From Methanosarcina sp. Ant1 (lineage in GTDB: Archaea; Halobacteriota; Methanosarcinia; Methanosarcinales; Methanosarcinaceae): a DNA stretch of 54,414 nt. The stretch covers positions 1 to 54,414 of the forward strand of contig MDTP02000006.1 in NCBI GenBank assembly GCA_001714685.2. Reading direction: 5' to 3'. The notes under the pieces are model-generated. The model saw only the letters and a list, made by a program, of their open reading frames with translations. It did no database searches and was not told the origin of the DNA. Positions within the stretch are counted from its first letter, which is position 1, and each line of letters opens with the position of its first letter. Of the stretch, positions 35,275 to 45,060 are shown in pieces. The position numbers were made by a program, and so were the translations under genes.

Positions 35275-37671
35275 TCATTCCGCCTGATTTGCTGATAACA
35301 GATTCTTTATTCTCTGCAGAGCCCCTTCATTTGCTTCATCACTTACTCTGGATTGCAATATTGTACTGAATGCTTCATTTTCATGTTTATTTAAAGAGCT
35401 CAAAGCCATAAGGTAGCAAATTACAGGTTCTGCACCCTGATTATAGTTCATGCCTTCGCTGTTGAGCCCGTCGCAGACTGCACCTGTTGAGCAGTCGTGC
35501 ATAACAGTTCGCAAGCGGTTTCTGCCCATGAAATATTCAAAAGAATATTTTGCGAGTTCCAGATATTTCCTTTCGCGCACGATCTCATAAGCCGAAACAT
35601 AAGCCTGAGTTAGATAACCTGCTTCTATAGGCTGTTGGTCAAATAGTGGTTTTTCTCCATTGTAGGAGTACCAGCCTTGATTTCCAACCAGATCAAAAAA
35701 GTCGCCTCTCCATTGAATCTCAGTAAGGAAATCCAGTGTAGCAAGGCCAATTTTTCTGTAAGTTTTGTTTTTGGTATAATCATACGCTAGTAAAAGAGAT
35801 TCACTTAATTTTGCATTGCTATAGGTAACTGTGGGTTCAAACCAGTTCCAGTCGTCTTTATGGTTAGTCTCATATAAATCGACCAGAGAATCTGCAAGCT
35901 TGACAAATATAGATTCAAAGGCTTCTTTCTCTACAAGAGAGTCTACGGACTTGACAGCATCCCTGGGTGAATTGAATATAGACCCGAATTCATCTACATC
36001 TACACCTGCCCTGAACATCTCATGCAAACCGCACATCGTATAGGCTTTTGCCCTCGGGTGGCTTAGATTTTCCATTTCCTGTTTGGATTTGCGGACAAGG
36101 GTATATGCAAGCGTGCGTATGTTTTTTGAGAGATAAGAGCAGCTTACCACATGTCCAAGCCCGTAAATAGCACGCCCGAGAGTGTCTTCACTGCCTTTTT
36201 CATCCAAAAATTCTCTTTTATAGCTCATGAAATTATGAAAATGACCCGTATCAGTCTGGGCATATTCAAGGAAGCTCATGTATGTTGCAATTAACTTCCA
36301 GTGCTCTTCGGCTTTTTCTTCACTATTTATTAACTGTGTCACAGCAACAAGAGCCCTGCCCACATCATCAGTGCTGTACCCATAACGGAGAGCAGGCACA
36401 CCAAGATCGGTGTGCTGTATAATGCCCACATCATCGGTCAATAGCTTAAGGTGATCAAGTTTAACTTCAGGCAGCTGGTTTGGGAGGAAATTGAATCTGT
36501 TTTGTATTTTGGGACAGGTATTGTAGTTCTTTAAAGCCTTATGGAAGACAGTAGTATATTCTTTGCCAACGTTTTCCCATGTCATTTTTCTGCCAAAATC
36601 GTATGCCTTTTTGCGCATAATATCACACTCTTCTGGATTTTCAATTAAGTATAAGAGGGATTTTTCAAAGCCTTCAGTATCTCTGAAATCTACAAGTAAC
36701 CCACGATTATCGGAAAGCATTTCCTGGGCGTACCAGTAAGGAGTGGATACTATCGCTTTCCCCATACCTATGGCATAGGTCAGAGCGCCGCTTACTATCT
36801 GTTCTCTGGAAAGATAGGGAGATGCATAAATGTCACTGGCAAGGATGTAAGTGCAGAGTTCTTCTTTTTCGACAAATTTGTCATGGAATACTACATTGTT
36901 CTCAAGCCCGAGTTCTGAAACCTTGTTTTTGAGATATTGTCGATATGCTTCTCCATTTCTCTTTTTGACCCCAGGATGCGTGGCGCCCAATATAAGGTAA
37001 ACAAGGTCAGGGTATTTGTTTACAACATCTGGAAGGGCATCGAGCAGACTTTCGATCCCTTTATTCTGGCTCAGCAAGCCGAAAGTGAGAACAAGTGGAG
37101 AACCCTTCAGATTTAACATTTTTTTATACTTCTCGCAGTTGTTGAACGGATAGTCAGGAAGTCCATGAAAGATTACTTCTATTTTGTCCTCAGGAGCCTC
37201 ATAAACATCTTTTAGCATATCAACTGCAGTCTGGCTCATTACAACCAGTTTTTCGGAATACCTGATGAGCTTTTCGGTGGATACTCGATATTCAAGTTCA
37301 GGCTCCCGGATAACAGTATGCATTGTGGTTATTACGGGCTTATCTATTCCTGACAGAATAGCGTAAATGTAATCGCCTGCATCCCCCCCAAAAAGGCCGA
37401 ATTCATGCTGAAGACATACGATATCTGCATCAGATTGGTTTATATAATCTGCAGCCCGGTAATAGTCCTCTATTTTGTCTCTTTCAATTTGAAAAACTAC
37501 CTCTTCCGGGTAATTGTAAGTTTCAGAAGGATCATTCAAAGCAATAACTTCACAATGAACGTCTTTATATTCTCCAGAAACCGAATTCAAAAGATCAGAA
37601 GTGAATGTAGCAATCCCACATTCTTTTGGAACATAAGTTCCTATAAATAATATTCTCAACTGCTTATTCAA
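35275..37671 (-). CDS. GT4 glycosyltransferase fused to a large helical domain
   Basis: 798 residues starting at TTG, six bases after GGAGGGAA, giving (M)NKQLRILFIGTYVPKECGIA. Residues about 1-395 form a GT-B transferase (CLQHEFGLFGGDAG, VLTFGLLSQNKGIESLLDAL, ASPYLSREQIVSGALTYAIG). Residues about 420-790 are alpha-helical with aromatic and Trp-rich turns (NWFEPTVTYSNAKLSESLL, GYLTQAYVSAYE) resembling the (alpha/alpha)6 barrels of glycan-processing enzymes. The C-terminal half may bind or trim the sugar chain; that is inference. It is the first gene of the pair with GH130. Confidence 0.85.
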   Translation of the reverse strand: MNKQLRILFIGTYVPKECGIATFTSDLLNSVSGEYKDVHCEVIALNDPSETYNYPEEVVFQIERDKIEDYYRAADYINQSDADIVCLQHEFGLFGGDAGDYIYAILSGIDKPVITTMHTVIREPELEYRVSTEKLIRYSEKLVVMSQTAVDMLKDVYEAPEDKIEVIFHGLPDYPFNNCEKYKKMLNLKGSPLVLTFGLLSQNKGIESLLDALPDVVNKYPDLVYLILGATHPGVKKRNGEAYRQYLKNKVSELGLENNVVFHDKFVEKEELCTYILASDIYASPYLSREQIVSGALTYAIGMGKAIVSTPYWYAQEMLSDNRGLLVDFRDTEGFEKSLLYLIENPEECDIMRKKAYDFGRKMTWENVGKEYTTVFHKALKNYNTCPKIQNRFNFLPNQLPEVKLDHLKLLTDDVGIIQHTDLGVPALRYGYSTDDVGRALVAVTQLINSEEKAEEHWKLIATYMSFLEYAQTDTGHFHNFMSYKREFLDEKGSEDTLGRAIYGLGHVVSCSYLSKNIRTLAYTLVRKSKQEMENLSHPRAKAYTMCGLHEMFRAGVDVDEFGSIFNSPRDAVKSVDSLVEKEAFESIFVKLADSLVDLYETNHKDDWNWFEPTVTYSNAKLSESLLLAYDYTKNKTYRKIGLATLDFLTEIQWRGDFFDLVGNQGWYSYNGEKPLFDQQPIEAGYLTQAYVSAYEIVRERKYLELAKYSFEYFMGRNRLRTVMHDCSTGAVCDGLNSEGMNYNQGAEPVICYLMALSSLNKHENEAFSTILQSRVSDEANEGALQRIKNLLSANQAE

Positions 37672-37763
37672 TTAATTCCCTCCAAAATTACATTAATTTA
37701 TTTCCCATTTTCCCCAATAATCTATTTACAAATCACATATCTTCGCCTGGAATCATCAAAAAC

Positions 37764-38008
37764 TTCCATGACTTCGTCTGGAAGCTCGTTAAAAACTTAG
37801 CTCATTAAAAGCTTAGCCTATTGAAAACTTCCATGACTTCGTCTGGAAGCTCGTTAAAAACTTAGCTCATTAAAAACCTAGCTCGTTAAAAACCTAGCTC
37901 GTTAAAAACTTAGCTCGTTAAAAACTTAGCTCGTTAAAAACTTAGCTCGTTAAAAACTTAGCTCATTAAAAACTTAGCTCATTAAAAACTTAGCTCATTA
38001 AAAACTTC
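37764..38008. repeat. 16-bp tandem array upstream of the glycan operon
   Basis: Ten consecutive 16-base units (GTTAAAAACTTAGCTC, with G/A and T/C variants) run from about 37,850 to 38,008. Two earlier units and a longer duplication of about 61 bases containing CTTCCATGACTTCGTCTGG begin at 37,764. The array lies about 100-340 bases upstream of the GT4-helical gene, in its promoter region. Confidence 0.9.
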
Positions 38009-38288
38009 CACGCCTACCTTATGTTTATATACCCCTCAATCTGACTAACTTCTCTTGATGAGTTCATCTTCCATGATTAGGTATCTTTGCCTTTTACATA
38101 TCTTACATTGAGTATACTGTTTATGTATTATATAAAGGTATAGTTTCTATACTTGGTAGGTCGACATTAAAAATTTAGATAGTTCTCGAGATAGCGTTTT
38201 TCTGACATTCTGCAAATTTATATTGTGTTTAGGCTTAGTTAACATATAGCTCAAAGCTCACGACTTATATAAGCAACGAACCATTTTT

Positions 38289-38342
38289 GGCTCTTCGCTG
38301 TTTTGTGAGGGTTAAAAATAATTATTCATTTAGAAAGTCACT
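38289..38342 (-). repeat. Dispersed repeat, copy D
   Basis: Starts GGCTCTTCGCTGTTTTGTG and, read on the minus strand, resembles copies A and B (AATTATTTTTAACCC and AAAACAGCGAAGAGCC). It belongs to the same family as the 3,046 and 10,898 ends. The surrounding 38,009-38,573 shows no gene. Confidence 0.6.
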
Positions 38343-38573
38343 ATTCCAGAAAGATAAACATCGATCTTGAATTTGATTTTTCACAACGAATGTTTCTAAA
38401 TGTTACAGTTTTCCCTCTATATTAAAGAAGTAATCATTTGTATTCAGTTAAGATGCAAAAAGTCTAAAAGTGTTATTTTTTATGCTAAATATCTAAAATT
38501 CATGTAAGAAAATCGCTACACATGGTATTCGAAGTTGTGCATAAAAATCGTTAACCAATGAAAAATGAAGAAG

Positions 38574-38677
38574 TGATCTGAATTCCCAGGCGAAACAGCT
38601 AAGCACTATTCAAAGGCTCGACGGTCTCGATGACTTTCTGGAAATGATCTGAATTCCCAGGCGAAACAGCTAAGCAC
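38574..38677. repeat. 33-bp perfect direct repeat
   Basis: TGATCTGAATTCCCAGGCGA and 13 further bases are repeated exactly at 38,574-38,606 and 38,645-38,677, a period of 71 bases. It lies in non-coding DNA downstream of the flippase gene. Confidence 0.9.
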
Positions 38678-38796
38678 CCTGTTTTTGCAATAATATTTAT
38701 TATGGGAGGTAATGTGTTTTCCCACAAAAACGCTATCATTAAAAATACTCTGAATAAAACAAGTTACCTGCCGAAATTAGGATATAGAACTTTTTA

Positions 38797-38856
38797 ACTT
38801 GAAAAATTGCGCAAAAATAGAATTGCCGGCATTCTTCAAAGAGATATTTGCCGGCC
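38797..38856 (-). terminator. Hairpin and T-runs after the flippase gene
   Basis: On the minus strand GCCGGCA and TGCCGGC (38,849-38,855 and 38,824-38,830) can pair around an 18-base loop. CTATTTTTG and AATTTTTC follow. The hairpin lies about 25 bases after the flippase stop codon. Confidence 0.45.
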
Positions 38857-38878
38857 TCTTGAAAACTCCGTAAGTAAA

Positions 38879-40420
38879 TTAGGATGCACGCGCTTTAAGT
38901 GCCTTGAGGATTCGAATGTCTATGTTATACCGGATAGATTTCCCTATTTCTCTTATCATGTTCAGTTCTACGTTGTCCAGAACATTTGCATAGCGGATAA
39001 TCACAAAGTAAACGATAACAAAAGCTGCATATTCCCAGTTTGCTCCGGACAGCAGGAGTGCTTTTCTGGCAGCAAGCATGGACACGACCATGAAGGCACT
39101 TATAATGGTCAACTTCCTGTACATCGGAGTGAATGGATGCATATTTTGCTTCTTCCAGGCCCTTAAGGTCATCAAGACTTCGATAGCCGCAAAAGATACA
39201 GCAGATGCAGTCGCTGCGCCTGCCATACCAAACTGGGGTATGAGTAAGAAGTTAAGAATGGCATTAACACCTGCACTTGCTACCGAACACTTCAGCAGGA
39301 AGTCAGAATCTCCGGATGCTATTATATTATGATAGCAAAATCCGAAGTACGAATTTGTCACAAATCCCAGAGCAAGGATACGCAGGACAAGAGCACCACT
39401 TGCATATTCTGCTCCATAGAGTTTCGTGAGAATAATCTCAGGATATACGAACATCAATGCAAAGACCGGGAAGGTGAGCATAAAACACCATTTAGTCATT
39501 ATTTGGTAGATAGAGCCAATTGACTGGATATTGTTTTCCCCCCACAATTTTGATGTTACGGGAATGTACACAAAGCCCATGGAGTTGATAATCATAGACA
39601 GAAACCCTACGAGCGGGTATACTGCACTGTAAATTCCGACTACTTCAGTTGACTCGAAATAGCCAAGAATTAAAGTGTCTGTCCAGGTCATGAGGTTTAA
39701 TAGAGTAGCGCTTATCAAAAGTGGGAATGAATACCTGATTAGCTGTTTGGTTGGCTCGCTGAATCTCAATTTCCATTCAGGTTTTAATGGGGGTTTCTTG
39801 ATGAAGTAAACTGACATTATTCCGAACGTGAATATCATGGAAAGCAGGTCAGAGAGCACTACTCCACGCAAAGACACACCCATAAACACTGCAGCTGAAG
39901 CAAATACTAGCAGGGACACCGGTCTTATGATATTGTAGAAGTACATGTTGACACTCGTGCGGTCAAATCCCCTGTAAATTGCCACTGCCACGTTCAGGAG
40001 TATGGTAAACGGGATGGCAAAGATCATTATCCTGATTACTGACAGGATTTCGCCTTGCACGTCGAACCCTTTCCCGGCTAAATGTTCAAACAGAACCGGT
40101 GAGATCAGCATGGCAAGCACACCGGCAATCAGGCCCATAATTATGGCTGAGATTATTAATTCATGAATCTTTTGTTCCTCATTACTTCCCCTGAAAAATG
40201 CAATATACCTGGGCACGCCTTCATTAAGCCCGAGTGTTGCTACTGCGCCTGTGATTGATATTACCATAAGCGCAAGGGAATAGATTCCTAAGTCGGCTGG
40301 CGAGAGGTACGAAGTGAGCACTCTTTTAATAAGGATCTCGAACAGCAGTCCAGCAAGGGTTCCGGCAAGTATTACACCGGAACCCGTAACTATCCGGTTG
40401 ACCGAGTCGTTAACTGACAT
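38879..40420 (-). CDS. Polysaccharide flippase (Wzx/MATE-like)
   Basis: 513 residues with about 14 hydrophobic helices in the MVF/Wzx layout. The opening VNRIVTGSGVILAGTLAGLL, the NEGVPRYIAFFRG loop and the repeated halves are typical of lipid-linked oligosaccharide flippases. It should move glycan precursors across the membrane for surface polysaccharide or S-layer glycosylation. GGTG precedes the ATG. It is on the same strand as the glycosyltransferases but separated by 1.2 kb, so it has its own promoter. Confidence 0.88.
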   Translation of the reverse strand: MSVNDSVNRIVTGSGVILAGTLAGLLFEILIKRVLTSYLSPADLGIYSLALMVISITGAVATLGLNEGVPRYIAFFRGSNEEQKIHELIISAIIMGLIAGVLAMLISPVLFEHLAGKGFDVQGEILSVIRIMIFAIPFTILLNVAVAIYRGFDRTSVNMYFYNIIRPVSLLVFASAAVFMGVSLRGVVLSDLLSMIFTFGIMSVYFIKKPPLKPEWKLRFSEPTKQLIRYSFPLLISATLLNLMTWTDTLILGYFESTEVVGIYSAVYPLVGFLSMIINSMGFVYIPVTSKLWGENNIQSIGSIYQIMTKWCFMLTFPVFALMFVYPEIILTKLYGAEYASGALVLRILALGFVTNSYFGFCYHNIIASGDSDFLLKCSVASAGVNAILNFLLIPQFGMAGAATASAVSFAAIEVLMTLRAWKKQNMHPFTPMYRKLTIISAFMVVSMLAARKALLLSGANWEYAAFVIVYFVIIRYANVLDNVELNMIREIGKSIRYNIDIRILKALKARAS

Positions 40421-41323
40421 GTTAACACCATTTTATTGCTCTTGTTCCAATCTTCCAGGACTAACGGAAAAAAACAGAATTCTGTTGTCCAGCTAGTAAC
40501 GACTTGTAAACCAGTTTCTGTCAACTCAAGGTTGGTATTTAAGGAGTTATTCTCTGCAGTCTCTTTATTTTTCACTTATTTTCCTTCTTTCCCATTCATT
40601 AAAACAATTTTAATACTGATTACACTCTAATTATTTTTAAACCTTTTCTTCTGAATTTGGGCTTTTTAGAGATACTCTAGTTTGAGAGAATTTGTCCATG
40701 GACAAGGATCGAATCAAAGCAAATATGCGTAGATACACCAGGGTATTTCGGCACAAAAAACGTGAAGTTAAGCCTTTGAATATTTAGATGAGCTTAAAAA
40801 AGTTAAGAGATTAGGCATGGGGCCAATTACGAGAACCGCAAACAAAAGCATGTTCTCTCAAATCTAACCAAAAAAGATGAATTATAGTTTTGCTGTCCGA
40901 ACTTAATGTACACAAAGTTAGCTATTTAACATGGTAAATAAGCTTTGAATTCAAATTGAAGTGATATAATACTTTAATTAAATCAAAAAGATGATGTTTT
41001 AACCTTCTTTTGACAGTACAAATTCCATTTAGTATGAAACCTCATCTTTTCATCAAAAATCATTTTACAGCCTCCAAAAATTCAATCAAAATGACCTCTT
41101 ATTTGTTACTTTTCAACCAAGTTGTGTAAAAAAACGGAGTAAGTAAGGAGTTTTATTTCACTTTAGCAGTTTTGCCATCCAATTTTTTATACAGTATTTA
41201 ATATTTTTTCCGTTATCCATACTATCAGCCAAATTCAATATCAAAAATTCGATCAAAAATTGAAAAAATAATATTCAAATACAAATGCTCCTGTAACCAT
41301 ATATAGAACAAAAAACAATAAGT
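40421..41323. other. AT-rich intergenic region
   Basis: About 900 bases. A basic 29-codon frame (40,698-40,787, MDKDRIKANMRRYTRVFRHK and on) may be a gene remnant but has no ribosome binding site. No other structure was recognised. CATATATAG at about 41,297 is a plausible TATA box for the leaderless nudC-type gene. Confidence 0.35.
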
Positions 41324-42190
41324 ATGAACATTATGACCCCGATACACAAGGAAAGTCCCACTTACCAGGAATTTATCGTAGGCACCGAACCGCCGGTTAA
41401 AAGGACGGAAAAAGCGCTCTGGTTCGTATTCAGGGGTCGCGAGATTCTCATCAAGATCCATAAAAACCCTGGGGCGATTCCTAAATTACTGGACTTTGGA
41501 GAACTTGGGCTTTCTGGGGTCAGGGAGCAGTACCTGGGCATGCTTGACGGAACACACTGCTATTCCATAGAACTTCACGAGGAGGCACACCCACCTGAGG
41601 GAATGAAGTTTGTAGACCTCAGGCAGGCCTATTCAGAGATGAGTGAGGGATGCTTTGCGCTTGTGAACAAGGCAGTCCAGGTAATGGAGTGGGACAGGAC
41701 AAACCAGTTTTGTAGCCGGTGCGGGACAAAGACCCTGCAGAGACCCGGAGAAAGAGGAAAGGAATGTCCTGACTGCGGAGAGCTTTTCTATCCAAGGATC
41801 TCGCCAGCTGTAATCGTACTCATCAGAAAAAAGCATGAGATTTTACTTGCAAGCTCGCCTAATTTCCCCCCAGGTATGTACAGCTTAATAGCCGGTTTCG
41901 TTGAACCTGGAGAAACAGCCGAAGCTGCAGTTGCCAGGGAAGTTAAGGAAGAAGTAGGAATAGAAGTTAAGAATATCACTTATTTCGGGACGCAGGCCTG
42001 GCCGTTTCCGAATTCTCTTATGATAGGGTTTACCGCAGAGTATAGTTCAGGAGATATCCTTCCTGATGGGTTCGAAATAGAAGATGCACAATGGTTTTCG
42101 GCTGAAAAACTGCCTGCACTGCCTGGAAAAATCAGCATATCCAGAAAGCTGATCGACCATTTTCTTAAAGAAGAAGGGATTGAAATTTAA
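41324..42190 (+). CDS. nudC: NAD(+)/NADH pyrophosphatase-type Nudix hydrolase (NudC)
   Basis: 288 residues: an N-terminal NudC-like domain, a zinc ribbon (CSRCGTK ... CPDCGE, about 125-147), then the Nudix domain with a full Nudix box (GFVEPGETAEAAVAREVKEE and VG) and the NudC-specific TQAWPFPNSLM motif (SQPWPFPxS). It cleaves NADH/NAD+ and, in bacteria, removes NAD caps from RNA. The ATG at 41,324 lies about 26 bases from a TATA-like sequence and has no ribosome binding site; a second ATG three codons later is possible. Confidence 0.9.
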   Translation: MNIMTPIHKESPTYQEFIVGTEPPVKRTEKALWFVFRGREILIKIHKNPGAIPKLLDFGELGLSGVREQYLGMLDGTHCYSIELHEEAHPPEGMKFVDLRQAYSEMSEGCFALVNKAVQVMEWDRTNQFCSRCGTKTLQRPGERGKECPDCGELFYPRISPAVIVLIRKKHEILLASSPNFPPGMYSLIAGFVEPGETAEAAVAREVKEEVGIEVKNITYFGTQAWPFPNSLMIGFTAEYSSGDILPDGFEIEDAQWFSAEKLPALPGKISISRKLIDHFLKEEGIEI

Positions 42191-42421
42191 GAGCTTTTTT
42201 TCCAGTTGAGTCTTTAAACCATATTTTAAAGAGCGTTTAAACCATACTATAAATGCTCTTTATCGTCCATGAAGTACTTACGTTGGACACTTGAGAAACC
42301 TGTATTTCCCTAAAACTTTCTGTCTACAGCGCAATACCTAAAAGTAAAAAACACTTTTTTAAATATGCAGGTTTTACTAATAAGGGCATTAGTTCAATTC
42401 TTTTTCATGGGAGACACTTAA

Positions 42422-43531
42422 ATGGCAAGTAAAGTCTATTTCGCAGACCTGAGGGCGAGAAACCCGCAGGAAAGTACGATCATGAAGATTCAGAAGCTTT
42501 TTGAAGAGGTAGGTTTTGTCGAGCTTCTGGGCGTAGACGACCTGACCGCAATCAAGATCCATTTTGGGGAGTACGGAAACGATGGGTACATTAATCCTGT
42601 TTTTGTCAGGCAGGTAGTAGAAAAGATCAGGGCAGCAGGAGCAAAGCCATTTATTACGGATACGAATACTCTGTATTCCGGGAGCCGGCATAATGCAGTT
42701 GACCACCTGACAACAGCGATAGAACACGGTTTTGATTATTCCGTTGTCAGGGCTCCGCTTATTATCTCAGACGGGTTGAAGAGCCAGAACATATCAGAAA
42801 TTGAGATTGGACTCAAACACTTCAAATCCGTAAAAATAGGGTCAGATATTGCTGCCGCAGATTCTATGATTGTGATGTCGCACTTCAAAGGGCACATTGT
42901 GGCCGGTTTCGGTGGAGCTGTCAAGAACCTGGCAATGGGCTGTGCCCCAGCAGCCGGCAAAAAGGATCAGCACTTCAGGACAAGCCCGCATGTTGTTGAA
43001 GAAAAGTGTATAGGCTGCGGGAAATGCGTTCAAATCTGTCCTGTAGGAGCTGCTTCCCTTCTAGGGGAGGTTTCAAGGATAGAACCTGAGATCTGTATAA
43101 GCTGTATGCAGTGCTTTGAAGTCTGTCCCTCAAGTGCTATCGATATAGACTGGGAACATGATATCCCGGAGTTTCTGGAGTGCATGACCGAGTATGCATA
43201 TGGCGCTGTAAAAGGAAAAGAAGAAAGGGTAGGTTATATCAACTTCCTGCTCAAGATCACGCCCGACTGCGACTGTGTACCCTGGAGTGACGCCCCGATT
43301 GTCCCGGACATAGGAATCCTCGCCTCAAAAGATCCTGTTGCCCTTGACCAGGCAAGCTACGACCTTGTAAACAGGCAGAAAGGACTTGTCAATTCCTCTT
43401 TGCATTCTAACCACGAAAAAGGAGCCGATAAGTTCAGGGGCGTCTGGCCAATGGTCGATGGGACTCACCAGCTTAAGTATGCTGAAGAGATCGGACTTGG
43501 AAGCCGGGATTATGAACTTATTGAGATATGA
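42422..43531 (+). CDS. DUF362 iron-sulfur protein with two 4Fe-4S clusters
   Basis: 369 residues: an N-terminal DUF362 domain (LTAIKIHFGEYGNDGYINPV, then FITDTNTLYSGSR), a ferredoxin module at about 190-240 with two complete motifs (CIGCGKCVQICPVGA and CISCMQCFEVCPSSA), and a C-terminal return to DUF362 (DIGILASKDPVALDQASYDL). The family is predicted to act in redox reactions, possibly with flavin or as an electron donor; the substrate is unknown. An ATG directly follows GAGACACTTAA, with a TATA-like stretch near 42,355. Confidence 0.88.
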   Translation: MASKVYFADLRARNPQESTIMKIQKLFEEVGFVELLGVDDLTAIKIHFGEYGNDGYINPVFVRQVVEKIRAAGAKPFITDTNTLYSGSRHNAVDHLTTAIEHGFDYSVVRAPLIISDGLKSQNISEIEIGLKHFKSVKIGSDIAAADSMIVMSHFKGHIVAGFGGAVKNLAMGCAPAAGKKDQHFRTSPHVVEEKCIGCGKCVQICPVGAASLLGEVSRIEPEICISCMQCFEVCPSSAIDIDWEHDIPEFLECMTEYAYGAVKGKEERVGYINFLLKITPDCDCVPWSDAPIVPDIGILASKDPVALDQASYDLVNRQKGLVNSSLHSNHEKGADKFRGVWPMVDGTHQLKYAEEIGLGSRDYELIEI

Positions 43532-43763
43532 ACTCGTTGATATATGAAATGGTTGAGATTTGAGTTATTCTACGCGAATTAACTCTTCTTAACAATATTT
43601 TCCTTTTTGTTCATCTGCATTGCAAGAAACTGCTGCATTTATGGATTGACTCTGAGATCAACTTTAATTGATTTGATCACAAATCTATTTTTTAAAAAGA
43701 TAAATATAGCAGATATCCCCAGTTAATATATGAGATAATGTTACCCAACTTTACTGGAGATGA

Positions 43764-43955
43764 ATGCGAGTGACCGTCTGGGAATATGATGTTAAAGAGA
43801 TAAGGTTCAGTGAATGGTCAAAAACAAAAGAAGATCTTAATAGCCTCGGAGTCGAAGGCTGGGAACTCATCAAGTTTGCGGAAGAGATCGACGAAAATGG
43901 TATGATCACGGCTGTTTTCAAAAGGCCGGTCGATTATGTTGATGCAATGGCTTAA
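43764..43955 (+). CDS. DUF4177-like small protein
   Basis: 63 residues with the pattern WEYDVKEIRFSEWSKTKEDL, then LNSLGVEGWELIKFAEEIDE and a final strand TAVFKRP. This is the two-strand, helix, strand arrangement of the DUF4177 family, whose function is unknown. GGAG lies six bases before the ATG. It appears to be a single gene. Confidence 0.7.
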   Translation: MRVTVWEYDVKEIRFSEWSKTKEDLNSLGVEGWELIKFAEEIDENGMITAVFKRPVDYVDAMA

Positions 43956-44092
43956 ATGTGGATGCGCGGTATTAATATAATATACTGTCTTAATATTATT
44001 TTTGCATCCTATGTTTCTTGTCCGTTTTTTGCACTTTTTTACTCTCAAGATAGATCACCGGCCTTCAAAATGACAGAAGTCAAAATCAAATT

Positions 44093-44455
44093 TCAGCAGG
44101 TCACGTGGAACATTGCAATGGTCTTCCCCTTGCTTTTGTTCCAGAGTTTGATTGCTTTCGGGGTGCTAAGGAGTTTTGCCTTGAGATCTTTCTCCCCGAA
44201 AAATTTCCTGGCTTTTTTTGAAAGTTCAACGTAACCGGTCTGACCGGTTCCTATGACTATCTTCTCCGCTCCTTTCTCATAGATATATTTCGCCTCTGCA
44301 AGCGAGATTTTATGGGAGGTCCCGTAGACTTTTTTCGAAAGCTTTTTCCTGCGCTTTTCTATCTGCCCACCCATACGGATAAGGACATCATAATCAAAGG
44401 TCTTCCCGTTGACCGTAATCGAACCGAAACTGGTTGAATTTATCTTTGGCTTCAT
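44093..44455 (-). CDS. MTH938-like (DUF498) protein
   Basis: 120 residues: MKPKINSTSFGSITVNGKTF start, then RMGGQIEKRRKKLSKKVYGT, KIVIGTGQTGYVELSKKARK and a C-terminal KLLSTPKAIKLWNKSKGKTI. The family (also NDUFAF3/AAMDC in eukaryotes) has a small beta-rich fold; in archaea the function is unknown. GGGGAG lies seven bases before the ATG. Confidence 0.8.
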   Translation of the reverse strand: MKPKINSTSFGSITVNGKTFDYDVLIRMGGQIEKRRKKLSKKVYGTSHKISLAEAKYIYEKGAEKIVIGTGQTGYVELSKKARKFFGEKDLKAKLLSTPKAIKLWNKSKGKTIAMFHVTC

Positions 44456-45060
44456 GACTATCTCCCCTCATAATTACCTCTCTTTTATTGCCTTTTTCCC
44501 ATTTCGCTGTTAGTTTCTGTTCTTACTATGTTTTGATATTGAAGAATCCCTAATGCAACTGTTCAGGACAATTGTATATTGGGTTATCTGCTTATATCCC
44601 AGTAAGAAACAATTTGCTGAGGCTCCTAATCAAAATTTTCGTTATCAGTCTTCTCGTTCTCGCGTTTATATAGAGCCAGAAAGCTTATCAAGACTCTTTT
44701 TGATCCGATTTAACAGGTTTTCCAGTCATCCTGAAAGTATAGGTAATTTTTAAATCAGGCACTGTGGGATCAGGGAGAAGTCCCATACCGTTTCTTGTTG
44801 TCGAGAGCTTGAACAAGTAACTGTTAATTATTGAGCTTATCTCAAAAGCCATTTTATTCATATCATTTAGAGTTTTTAGAACTACTTTCACGATAAGAAA
44901 ATCAATTGGTCATTCAAAATACGAGTTCAAAGAAGCAAGTTTTGAGTTTTGGGACCGGCTCATAGAGAACTTAGTTCAGTAAATAAGATTCCTATGCTTC
45001 TATAATTGACAAGACTAACCTTATTGATAACAATAGAAATACCTGGGTTCGGGAATAAAG
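44456..45060. other. Intergenic region with a doubtful small frame
   Basis: About 600 bases. A minus-strand frame at 44,688-44,891 (67 codons, GTG start, no ribosome binding site) is the only candidate and is not called a gene. Nothing else was recognised. Confidence 0.35.

Noticed and set aside
37764-38008. Possible CRISPR array
   Set aside because: Units are 16 bases and directly adjacent, with no unique spacers and no cas genes nearby.
40698-40787. 29-residue basic frame in a long intergenic region
   Set aside because: No ribosome binding site; could be a fragment of a lost gene but nothing confirms it.
44688-44891. 67-codon minus-strand frame with GTG start
   Set aside because: No ribosome binding site and no family resemblance. 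The ending (ITYTFRMTGKP) looks protein-like, so conservation would be worth checking, but support is too weak.
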